Origin: Tillandsia leiboldiana
Taxonomy: Eukaryota; Streptophyta; Magnoliopsida; Poales; Bromeliaceae
Assembly: GCA_029204045.2 (NCBI GenBank)
Contig: JAQNDB010000124.1
Location: forward strand, 1 to 64,000
Length of the DNA: 64,000 nucleotides
Direction of reading: 5' to 3'
Part shown: positions 10,326 through 20,300 of the stretch, piece by piece
How positions within the stretch are numbered: position 1 is the first letter of the stretch
Layout: every line of letters starts with the position of its first letter
The notes under the pieces: model-generated
Seen by the model: the letters and a program-made list of their open reading frames with translations, nothing else
The model's database searches: none
Told to the model about the DNA's origin: nothing
Translations under genes and position numbers: made by a program

Positions 10326-10863
10326 GATTGCACATTTAGGGGGAGAGATTATGAAAAACGAAATGTTATATGCATAAAAAGATGTGGAAAGAGTTACATC
10401 CCAAAGGGAGTGTGAAAACTACCACCACATGTAGGAAAGAGCTACCACCCCGGCCGTCCGGTAAGTGTGTGAAGCTACCACATGTTTTTGATGCATCTAA
10501 AAAAAAAAAGATATCTGGTGATATAAGGTTGGATATGATTAAAGATGCTCAAAGAGCCACCCCTGGTACTTAAATTACGCAATCTTCTAATTAGAGATTG
10601 CACATTTAGGGGGAAAGTGATTATGAAAAATAAAATGTTGTATGCATAAAAAGATGTGGAAAGAGTTACATCCCAAAGGGAGTGTGAAAACTACCACCAC
10701 ATGTAGGAAAGAGCTACCACTCCGGTTGTCCGGTAAGTGTGTGAAGCTACCACATGTTTTTGATGCATCTAAAAAAAAAGAAAGGTATATGGTGATATAA
10801 GGTTGGATATAGTTAAAAGATGCTCGAAGAGCCACCCCTGGTACTTAAATTATGCAATCTTCT
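10326..10863. repeat. Tandem duplication, 270-bp unit (copy A)
   Basis: Two adjacent copies (10326-10595 and 10596-10863) both begin GATTGCACATTTAGGGGGA and end near GGTACTTAAATTA.GCAATC. They carry GTGAAAACTACCACCACATG in the middle and an A-run of variable length. The pair is present in copy B, so the tandem event predates the segmental duplication. The TTAGGGGGAGA word resembles a retroelement polypurine tract, but I see no other element hallmark. Confidence 0.85.
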
Positions 10864-11825
10864 AATTTTAGAGTTTATTTGTTAAGTTTATGTTATATAG
10901 CAATCTTCATTATTTAACTTCATGATCCATTACATTTTGATAGTTTTTGTACCTCTAGATTGCTTTTTGATGACGTGAGTATGATGTATGTTGGTTTTAA
11001 GTATTTTTACAATTTTTCATGAAGCATCTTGTGTGAAGATATAATGTATAAGTACTTATAATATTTATTTCTATGTTTTATGAGTTCAATAATTTTGAAA
11101 AATTCAAATTTGAGACTTGGATGATATTTTTTACTTTTGGTAGTCAGAAAAGTACACTAAATCAACAAACTACTGATATTGTGTTGGTAATATGCTTACA
11201 TGTTTCTAAAGATTATCCTTGGCGGCCTTGTGATTTTTAAATTATGGAGTTTAGAAGTAGAAACCACATGGCGCATTATGAAGATAAGTTTTTTTTTTTA
11301 AGTAGCATGTGCCTTTAGTGGGTTGATTTGATAATTAACATTACACAAAGTAATGAGAATAGACTTGATGGCATTTAATTTGACACAAAATTTTGCCCAA
11401 AATATCTGCAAGTACTGATTTTCTTTTAGGCGCCCCTGTATAAGTGAATTAAAAACTTGTTTATTGATAAAAATGTATTCATTGGGTATTCTCTTTGAGA
11501 GGACAATGAGTGTTAAGAATTTAGTTGCTTTTTTTGGGGAGTTTGGATACAATTTCCTATGTAGGTATATGTGTGAGTTTTAATATTTGGAACGGGATTA
11601 ATGGAATGAACTTTGGTATCGAAAATTTTGGGAATGTGATTAATTTAGGTTTGGAGGATGAAAGTTTTATCTTATGGTATCGGAAGGATGCCGAGAGTCG
11701 ATCTCTCGCATCGCCATTAGAGCAAAGCCGAAGATCTTTGAGCTCCGTAAAGAGGGGACGAGGTCAAGCAATGGCGCACCGCGGAGCGAAGCGCCCCAAG
11801 CTCAATCAAAGATTCTCTTCAACCC

Positions 11826-11828
<3 letters not shown>

Positions 11829-11864
<36 letters not shown>
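11829..11864. repeat. CT dinucleotide microsatellite in SMC5 relic
   Basis: (CT)18-type tract inside what should be the first SMC5 coding exon, between the MAHRGAKRPKLNQ start and the DYMPRWIEIHKF segment. It adds a stop (TAA at 11885-11887) in the reading frame and so helps inactivate the gene. Confidence 0.85.
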
Positions 11865-11870
<6 letters not shown>

Positions 11871-13439
11871 GTTCTGTCAAATTCTAACGAGATTTTACAT
11901 GGATTTAGAGGGGAGGGCGATTACATGCCGAGGTGGATCGAAATCCACAAATTCGTGACCTACGATCACCTCAAGTGCAAGCTCGTTTCGCGCTTCAATC
12001 TCGTCATCGGCCCCAATGGTTCCGGGAAGAGCTCTCTCGTGTACGCCATCTCTCTAGGGCTTACCAGAGAGCTGCTGGTTCGACCTTTTTTCGATGAAAT
12101 TGATTTTGGGTTCATATTGGTTTTAACTGCATTACTTTAATTTTTGACTGTGTTGTGGTTGTGCCTGCATTTACTGCTTAATGTTCATTGTGTCCTTTAT
12201 TTTTTTTTGTTTGCTTTTCTAATTATACCTAATAATTTTTGAACTAACTTAGTTTCTAACTTGTTAAACTCCACATGAGACGTGGCTAACATGAATCCTT
12301 CTAGAATATATGATGCTGTAATCTTTCGTTTTCTCATCTAGTCATTCTATTGCAATTTTTCTTTCAATCTACTTGTTTTTGGATTGTTGGATTGTTGTGA
12401 CATCTTCAGTATTGTCCTTCTAGTTCCTGCCACAAGATCGGGTATGTGAATTTTCTTAGCTAACTCTAATTCAACTTCTGGAGGAGACTGCAAAAACTGT
12501 TGGTAATCCTGAGTTGCCAGTTCAACATCGTGCAGTTGTTGAGAAAAGTAAAGAAATAAAGAGGCTCGAGTCGGTACATTTCCATCCTTTTTCATCTTCT
12601 CTGCAGTGATTGGGAGTTTTTAAAGACAATTTTAGTTTTTGTTTTTAGTTTCTACTTATTTGCAAGATCCTGAAACTTAGCCTTCTAACATTAACTGTTC
12701 ATGTCAATTACTATGCGATAATAAAAGTATTTCCTTTCACATTCCCATATGTCATAAGCAATTCTATGTGAACCCTCTTAGGCTGTCAGCCTAAATAGAG
12801 AGACATTAAATCAGCTGAAAGCTCTTAACACTGAGCAAGAAAGAGATGTAGAGCGTGTTCGTCAGAAGGAGAAACTTTTGGCATAGGTATTTTTTCTAAC
12901 CTTGATATTTCTTTGTTGATCTTTCAACTGTCCTGCATTGATGCTATTGTCCAACCATAGGTTGATTTGATGAGGAAGAAAGTACCATGGCTTAAGTATG
13001 ACATGAAGAAAGTAGAATACAAGAAAACTGGAAACAGGAGACTCTTGCTAAGAATAAAATGGAAGAGGCAGCTAAAATTTTGAATGATCTCAGAAGCCCT
13101 ATTAAGTAAGTTGTTCATGGCTGTCAAATATAGTAAGGTTGAGATAAAAGGCTACAGGTTCAGCGTCATAAAATTTCGGAGAAATATTTTTTAATGCTTT
13201 TTTATGATGTTTGAGTTTATCAGACTTTGATGTTCAGTCGCACAAGTTACTTCCGGCTGTTGTTTCTATTACAGATTAAAGGACATGCAAAGCAAGAATA
13301 ATAAATTGCTTCTCGCATTACAAAATTCTGGTGCTGACAAAATATTCGAAGCGTACCAATGGTTGCAGGATCATCGTGGTGATTTTAAAAAGGAAGTATA
13401 CGAGCCTGTCCTTATTGTGGTAATTGCTACAACGATATT

Positions 13440-14940
13440 TCTTTTCTTTACTTTTCAGGCAAAAGTTCTGGAGGTATTTCATGTCTTTGGTTATATATAT
13501 TCTCAGGTAAATGTTCAAGATCAGGGTCATGCCGCTTGGAAAATCATGTGCCAAATTACATTCGGAAGGTATTGTATTTGTCTGTTTAGTTGTTGGAAAA
13601 TCATGTGCCAACGTATATTATGAGCTATTCAACTTATAATGTTAAAATTTGAACCATTGTCTTCTTGCTTTCGGCACAATCCTATGCTGATATTCTCTTT
13701 ATATGATCTTATATCATTTCTAAGTGCTTTGCTTTTGTTGCAGTCCTATATTACTCAGGATGTTCTGATCGACATTTCTTGGTTAGAAATCTAAAATCCT
13801 ATGACTTTTCGATTCTTAATTATGTGCCTGAAAGAGAACTCCAGAAGAGCACCATTCAATATCACACATGAGGTATATACTTCTAGCTTGATCAAGTATT
13901 TGATGCACCTAGTGTTGTAAAAGATGTTTTGATCAGCCAAGCTGCTTTGGATAATTCGGTATGCTTGATTTATAATATCTTGTAATTTAGTTTACCTATT
14001 TTGAGCAACTAGTGTCGGGCCCGCGCTTCGTAGCGGGTAGATGGTATTTCAGTTGGTATTTCAGTTAATTAAGTTATATAACTATTAAAATTTTAAGGCT
14101 AAAAAAATTGTATTAAAGAAAGTAGGAAAACTACTACAGTGATATTTTTCTTTTCATTACTTTTCAGTCAAAACTTCTGGAGGTATTTCATGTCTTTGGT
14201 TATATATATTCTCAGGTAAAGTTTCAAGATCAGGGTCATACTGCTTACTTGGAAAATCATGTGACAAATTACATTCGGAAGGTATAGTATTTGTCAGTTT
14301 AGTTGTTGCATATTGTATTACTTCTAAATTGGTATCAAAGAAAACGTATATTATGAGCGATTCAACTTATAATGTTAAAATTTGAACCATTGTCTTCTAG
14401 CTTTCGGCACAATCCTAAGCTGATATTTACTTTATATGATCTATATCATTTCTAGGTGCTTAGCTTTTGTTGCAGTCCTTTATTACGCAGGATGGTTCTT
14501 GATCGAGATTTCTTGGTTAGAAATCTAAAATCCTATGACATTCTGATCCTTAATTATGTGCTTGAAAGAGGACTCTAGAAGAGCGCCATTTAATATCAAA
14601 CCTGAGGTAATCATCACTAACTGCCGACCTGTGTTTAAAATCTGTGACACTATATGTATTGCGCAAATTTTACATGTAATTTTGAATTTCTTTGATAGAT
14701 GCGAGAACTTGGAATATACTCCCGGCTTGATCAAGTATTTGATTCTCCTAATGCTGTAAAAGATGTTTTGATCAGCCCAGCTTCTTTGGATAATTCGGTA
14801 TGCTTGCTTTATAATTTCCTGTAATTTAGTTTGCCTATTTTGAGTAACTAGTGTAGGGCAAGCGCTTCGCAGCGAATAGATAATATTTCAGTTAATTAAG
14901 ATATATAATTATTAAAATTTTACGGCTAAAAAAATAATAA
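13440..14940 (+). repeat. Tandem duplication of SMC5 exons plus Helitron-like end
   Basis: About 13440-14120 and 14143-14940 are diverged direct copies, each with the VNVQDQGHAA exon, the ITQD...RNLKSYD exon, the LDQVFD...VLIS exon, and then a CTAG-plus-hairpin sequence followed by ATTTCAGTTAATTAAG. The first copy has lost the intron between its last two exons (13872/13873); the second retains it (14607-14698). The unit also occurs in duplication copy B. Confidence 0.8.
14009..14040 (-). mobile_element. Helitron-like 3' terminus (first)
   Basis: On the minus strand a short hairpin (CCCGC/GCGGG arms at 14020-14024 and 14033-14037) lies 7 nt before CTAG (14009-14012), with a T next to it. This is the layout of Helitron 3' ends (hairpin, short spacer, CTRR, host T). 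The matching 5' end was not found, so this may be only a duplicated terminus. Confidence 0.4.
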
Positions 14941-15894
14941 TAATAAAAGGAAAAATGTATGGAGTAGCGTTATGTACATTTTTTTTAAAAAAAAACGCGA
15001 GATTAGAGTGTTAATTGCATTTAGGTAAGAAGAAAGAAAGTTTGACAAAAATATCGTGCAATTAACGTGAGCATAGATTATTGACAATCGGAATTGGTAA
15101 GAAAATAAACAGACAGATAGATGCATTAATAATAATAGTAATCATTATTCTAGAAGCAAAATGAATCTGAGGGATAGTATCGCGTAAAAGAAGGAAAAAT
15201 AATTTATTTACTAATTATGATTTGTTAATTCAAACTAAGACATGGTTAGGTCACAAACAGAAACTAATAAACAATTAAAATGTCAAATTTAAGTTATTCA
15301 TTAATAGGGTAAAATGGGTTACTATTATTTCTTTCTCAGTAAAAGATGTATTTTTAGAAGAAATAACTCAAATTGCACAACAACAATTCAAATTTTAGTA
15401 TCAATAGAAACATATTATTTCATTAATATGTCACATCCAAACTCAGCAACAGATCGAAAAATATCAAATTTTGAGCACAACCCAATAGAGATAATCAAAT
15501 CCAATTCTCACCTTCGACGAAATAGGAACCACAGAGATTTAAATAAGCAATTCAAATCAAATTTGTAAGCAATGTCTAATAAACCCAAAAAATAATTATA
15601 AAGAAACTTGATATTGTATCTAAAAGATAAAGCCTAAATTGCTCAAAATTAGTAAAAATCTAAATGAACAACAATCCAAACTGAAGCAAAAACCTAAAAG
15701 ATCAAAAATTGACTGAGATCGATTAACAAATAAATGGATTAACAAATATAAAATTGAAGTGGTTTAGACTCAGATGATTAACAAATACCTGAAAAATTGT
15801 CAATGAGTAAAATCCAACTTGACACATATAGGCAATTACAAATTCTCATTGAGCACAAAAAGAAATAGATTGAGATGGATTTACCTTCAATGGA

Positions 15895-16140
15895 TGCAAG
15901 AAATGCACTACAATTAGAGTCCTGCATTATAAGATTCGGCCAATTTCCGCGAAGAATAGTCCCATTTGCTTTGGTATCGATGACCGCAGCCTCGATCGTG
16001 GCCTTTGCGACTCCACCAATGAGAGAATCATAAGTTAGAACTGTATCAATGTTAATAATAGAAGGTCTTTCAAAATGGCTCTGACTATTAAGGCCCAAAA
16101 GCAGGAAACTAAAAAAGCTAATGATCTTCACATTGGCCAT
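15895..16140 (-). pseudogene. Glutamate receptor-like (GLR) channel, first-exon fragment
   Basis: Minus-strand exon reading MANVKIISFFSFLLLG (a signal-peptide-like hydrophobic start), then RPSIINIDTVLTYDSLIGG, then VAKATIEAAV, then LRGNWPNLIMQDSNCSAF, ending at a GT donor (15894-15893). The order and spacing match the start of the ligand-binding (ANF-receptor-like) domain of plant GLR cation channels. An in-frame ATG at 16171-16173 would add 11 residues; the later ATG gives a better signal peptide. No further GLR exon follows towards 14850, so pore and transmembrane segments are absent. A GA/CT-rich tract upstream (16381-16415) may be the donor gene's leader. The piece lies antisense inside the SMC5 relic. 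Confidence 0.75.
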
Positions 16141-16371
16141 CATCAAACCCTTTTTAAGCTTAGGGTAAGCCAATTTCTTTATCTAGTGAGCCTCTGTTTT
16201 AAGAAATCCATCCCAGATCAGAAGATACTTTAGACATCTACCAGAAAAATTGTAACTTTAGCTTGACTTCTTAATCGAGAGAGAGTACGTCTCAACGGCA
16301 CGTAGGAGTCGGATGAGTGCAACAAAAGTGGCGCGTAGGAGGCGGAGGGGGAGGGAAAAGCGGCGCGTAGG

Positions 16372-16380
<9 letters not shown>

Positions 16381-16415
<35 letters not shown>
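16381..16415. repeat. GA dinucleotide microsatellite
   Basis: (GA)n on the + strand, that is (CT)n upstream of the minus-strand GLR fragment, where it could have been part of a CT-rich 5' UTR. Confidence 0.85.
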
Positions 16416-16421
<6 letters not shown>

Positions 16422-17056
16422 AAGTGGAGGGGAAATCAAGATATGGAGATTATATGGCAGCAAGTGCGGAACGAGTGAACCTTTCTTGTCTTTTTATGTG
16501 TAGTAGGTTCTAGAACCTTGTCCTTGATATCTACTTCCATGCATAGTCCATGTATTCTAATTGATGACTTAGTTGAGAAATCTCCATGGTTGCAGATTTG
16601 GATGTTGGTGACATAGAAAATATTAGGTCTAGGGTGGCTGAACTTGAAAGCAATATTATAGATACGGAGGATGGTCTAAAATCGCTCCAGAAAGAGCAAA
16701 GGTAGTTGGAAGATGAAATGGCGAAGATACATAAGAGACGGGTTCGTTTTATTGTTCATTAAGGAGGGGATTCTCTTCATTTTTTAGGATTTTACTATTT
16801 ATTTTTTTCTCTCTGCTTTTAAGAGGAAATTACTAAAAATGTTAAGTTTGAGAAAAAGAGGTGCCAGGAAATACAAAGGTGTGTCGGTACGTGCCAAACC
16901 TATTTCCTACACATCTTTGTGTTCTTTGTTGAGTTGTATGGTAGGGCTTATCTGCTCTGTTCTTTACTCCAGATATGAGGCGAAGATGCTAACAAACTTT
17001 TATGGATTTGGTGTTTCATGGATTAAATTAACAAACATATATATTTTCATCATCTA

Positions 17057-17600
17057 GATAAATTAAATTAACAGGACATGGGGTGTTTCATGGATTTGGT
17101 GTGCCATTCTTCTATATAGGACAGTATGCTGACCTGTTGTAAAAGAATTATTCTTGGTACATGACAAGTCTAACAAACTTTGTAGTTAATGCTTTTGAGT
17201 TTGGTCATATTTCCCAATTGATTTGAAACGGGGCACAATTTCCAATTGATTTGAAATACGGCATTTTTTTTACGATCCCTTTTTAAGTGACAATTTATAT
17301 GGTTTCATAATTCTATTTTCTATGTGATATGTAGGCCTTTTTTTTTAGTTCATTTAATTTGCTTCCCAACACATTTATTTTCGGTTACTTCAATGGAATA
17401 TGTGTTGTATACGTACTGAATCATATCTTGCACCCAATTAGTTTAGTTTTCTCTTAAAAGCCTCTATTTTTTAGCTAGATGATGAAAATATATGTTGTAT
17501 ATATGCTGATTGAATCATATCTTGCTGTCAAGTTTGTTCATTTTGCTCTCGTAAAGCTCTTATTTTCAGTTCGATGAAGATATATGTTGTATATCACTAA
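17057..17600. repeat. Dispersed segment R, copy 1
   Basis: Shares a long collinear stretch with 22985-23540 and 30055-30600. Markers in order are AGATAAATTAAATT, GCTGACCTGTTGTAAAAGAA, CAATTGATTTGAAA, GTGATATGTAGGCC and TTTTCGGTTACTTC. Copy 1 is closest to copy 3. Confidence 0.8.
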
Positions 17601-19000
17601 ATCATATCTTGCTGCTCAATTCATGTTGTTCTCTTAAACCGCAAAGTTGCAGTTAGGTTGATAAAATTCATGAGGTAAATTACTAATTTGATGTCCAGTC
17701 AGTCATTTGGCTCTCCTAAAACCGCAATTTAATTGGCTTGATGATTATATTTGTTGTATATATGCCCGATCATATCTTGCTTTATGGTTAGTTCTTTGTC
17801 GTCTTAAGTACTAATTCTTTTTAACACGACAAGACTACAATTGCTATTTAATTATAATAGCTACGATATGAGGCTGGGGGTCCTAGTAATATAGGCATGT
17901 AGGCGAGGATCTTTCCTTGTTGTCGCTTATATTCGTAAGGTACCACTTATGAATGAGTCTACGTCTAATTATCAGTTAGGCATACATGCAAGTTGTGGCA
18001 ATCTTACTTTTTAAGCTTGATATTTCAGTTTGCTTGCACATAACTCTAATTATCGGTTAGCGTCACAGGTATATGCTGGTTAGTGTTTAATTATTTCTTG
18101 CAATCTAATTAGCCTATGTTGCTCCCCTGACACTAATGCTTAATCAATTTGATTAATATGTGGGTATTGATTAATATATATGCTGGTTGTGTTGAATCAT
18201 ATTTTGCTCTCTAAATTATTCTTTTTTCTCTAGTGAACTCCAAATTATGAGTTAATTTGTTTACTAGTTGTGTGATGAATTTTATCTTCTTATCCAATTA
18301 GCTCATTCTGCTCTCAATAAAGCTCTAATTTTCAGTTTGTTTGATGAAATATATTCAGCACGTGTGTTGAGTCGTATCTTGTTGTTAAATCCTATTTGTT
18401 CTCGTAAACCTCCAATACTTATTTTGATGGAAGTATATGATATATATTGCTAAATCGGATCGTGTTATTCGGTTCAGTTTGCTCTCTTAAACATAATAAA
18501 ATTTTAAAATATAGTATTCGATTGTATGCAATCAAACAAGTATTTCTTAATTATGAAGTCAGTCTAATTTTCAATCTGTTATGATATGAAGATTATATCA
18601 TCTTATTTCTTGTTGTCTAAAAGATATGCGAGTTTAACTCGTGCGGACTTTGATGTTGGAGAGCGAGTCTTACAAATTTGCTATTGTGAATGGAGTGTGG
18701 TTGCATTAAAGAAATTGATATTGTAGTGTTGATGACAATGGCTACTATTGAAAAGATTGAATTGCTTAATGGACTAAAAATACCATGATCTAAGTACTTA
18801 CATTGTAGATGTTCATAAGATGTTATATTTGAATATCTTGCTAAGGGCCTTTATTTGTGGGGATTAAGCTTTATATTTGCAAACGTTGGCACAAGTAAGA
18901 TTTAACAACCATGGCGGATAATTACTTCAAAATTATTTTTGATGGCTTCAGCATGTGGGACAAAATCCACTTTTTACATCATGGAGGAAAGTTTCTCCTT
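17240..19000. repeat. T-rich degenerate tandem repeat field, part 1
   Basis: No gene. A sentence-like unit recurs about every 85-100 bp: AATCATATCTTGCT, then GTTCATTTTGCTCTC, then AAACCTCTAATTTTCAGTT, then GTTTGATGAATATATATG. Examples of the first word lie near 17418, 17514 and 17606. Units are diverged, so the array is old. Confidence 0.65.
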
Positions 19001-19119
19001 TCAAGTAGAAGGTGCTTTTAGAGGGTAGCACTGGCTATATAAAATTAGTACACATCAAATTGAAAAACTTTATGTCACAAATTAGGTTTTTAATTAGTTG
19101 ATTGTGTGCAGCTAAATCA

Positions 19120-19270
19120 AAAGGCTTTACTGATAAAGATGTATCGATCTAGTATTCTCTCAAGGAGGATGATTAATTCTAAGAATTGATATATTGATTT
19201 AGGAGATTTTGAATATAGTTTCCTAAGTAGGTGTATGTGTAAAATTTAATATTTGAAATAGGTTTAGCAA
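19120..19270. repeat. Diverged copy of SMC5 upstream sequence
   Basis: Aligns collinearly with about 11455-11600, just upstream of the SMC5 start, sharing GTATTCTCT, AAGAATT, TTTCCTA.GTAGGT.TATGTGT and AATATTTG in order. It is an old duplication with no coding content. Confidence 0.5.
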
Positions 19271-19324
19271 AAATAAATTACTAGTATAGAAAATATAACA
19301 ACTTTGATATTGAAACTGCTGCTT

Positions 19325-20300
19325 ATGCTGGGCTCTTCTCTTGTGTACTCTCTCTCTATTTATTCTCATCCGGCCTTCAATGCTTTGAAACCCGCTAACA
19401 CCTCATTTCAAACATACTTTTTGCGATTCAATCTATCTCTTATGTAAGACTTAATTAAGGATGCCTCAGTCGGATGAGAGAGACTGACTAAGTCGATTCT
19501 AAGAAGCAAGAAGGCACTCCTAAGCGCAGAAGGTAGTGAGCTGCCTTTATTCATTCTTCTTCCCAGACCGCAGAATAGAAATTCATTATGTTGATTCACC
19601 TTTTTTAGAGCACAAGGCAGATAGGGAAGAATAGCTATCTTTCGCATCCGATAGTTGGTCCATTTCTTCGTATCCTATATGGTGTGACAAACCATCACTC
19701 GAACTTGTATTGGTCGTCAGTCCGTCGATAGCAGTCCTCTTAGTGTGGAGACACTTTGGTATAGCGTAGCGTGTCTCTCTTGCTTTCGAGCGTCCGCACG
19801 CCCTTGGAGACAAGATGGGATCTTATCCTTACTAGTGCCTGTAAGGGCACCCAACCACAGCCTTATTTTGCTTTCAAGTTCGATTCGTTGGAGGTGGCCT
19901 CGTACTGGACAACTCGTTGCGAACCCGTTCTGGTAGGGATCGTTGCTTTTGCGAAAGTGTAGCATCACCTGGGATTCTCCGCCGCCAGGCACGAATGATC
20001 ATTGATGGGCAAGTGGTTTAGGCTAAAGAGCCAATAGACTTCCCGGCCCTTGACCCGATGCAACCTTTATCAGCAGCAACCACAAGCTTTTTGTGATCAT
20101 TATATGAAATGACTAGTTGACTGACGCAGGATTAGCTTCTCAATTTTGTGGAGTGAGCCGAGTGCTTCCCTTGATAGAACACGAGCCTCACGTTCCTCAA
20201 TGTAGCCTAGTTATCTCTGTATCTTTAAGCTGGTTGATTGAAGCAGGAAGCTGCCTATTTTTCATTTCCTTTCTATTTCCTGTGATACCATATTTGATCA
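19325..20300. other. Possible mitochondrial-DNA insertion (NUMT)
   Basis: This block is clearly higher in G+C and has a different texture from the T-rich repeat on both sides. The repeat sentence stops at about 19320 and resumes at about 20300. Phrases such as AGAAGGCACTCCTAAG and GACTTCCCGGCCCTTGACC look like plant mitochondrial intergenic DNA. No mitochondrial gene or tRNA was recognised, so the call rests on composition and style only. Confidence 0.35.

Larger units (their letters stand above)
170..14440 (+). repeat. Segmental duplication, copy A
   Basis: This block is collinear and in the same orientation as 50461-64000. Landmarks pair one to one: USP 4412/56182, AXS exon 6635/58399, the 270-bp tandem pair 10326/62092, and SMC5 exons 13507/63077. 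The offset shifts from about 50,290 to 51,770 to 49,560 because of two large indels: copy A lacks what copy B has at about 52011-53430, and copy B lacks what copy A has at about 11211-13410. Identity is very high in the genic part, for example 4 substitutions in the 753-bp USP coding region. The true right end lies beyond the window in copy B, so 14440 is only where the comparison stops. Confidence 0.95.
14848..16449 (-). mobile_element. Candidate Helitron carrying a GLR first exon
   Basis: The interval interrupts the SMC5 relic between the exon ending at 14797 and the exon starting at 16596. On the minus strand the 3' end has CTAG at 14848-14851 after a degenerate hairpin (AGCGCTTCGCAGCG region), with host T outside. 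A possible 5' end is TCTCC at 16445-16449 with host A outside. It encodes no Rep/helicase. Boundaries are an inference; only the CTAG side is supported by a second copy at 14009. Confidence 0.35.
11771..16878 (+). pseudogene. SMC5 (structural maintenance of chromosomes 5) pseudogene, copy A
   Basis: Exon remnants follow the plant SMC5 order. SMC5 is the ATPase subunit of the SMC5/6 DNA-repair complex in the nucleus. The N-terminus (MAHRGAKRPK at 11771) is split by a (CT)n insert. The Walker A exon (about 11925-12080) has KFVTYDHLKCK and FNLVIGPNGSGKSS. Next are FLPQDRVCEF (12424-12573), coiled-coil exons at 12782-12886, 12961-13105 and 13275-13419, hinge-proximal exons at 13507-13958 repeated at 14216-14797, and later coiled-coil exons at 16596-16741 and 16824-16878. 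Breaks seen: TAG at 12457, TAG at 12884 and TAG at 16703 (the last two fit CAG-to-TAG changes), a frameshift near 13020, a frameshift in 13507-13568, and loss of exons where a GLR fragment inserted. No Walker B or signature exon was found downstream. Confidence 0.88.

Noticed and set aside
19325..20300. tRNA or mitochondrial protein gene inside the mitochondrial-like block
   Set aside because: No cloverleaf or conserved protein segment could be recognised by eye, so no gene was called.
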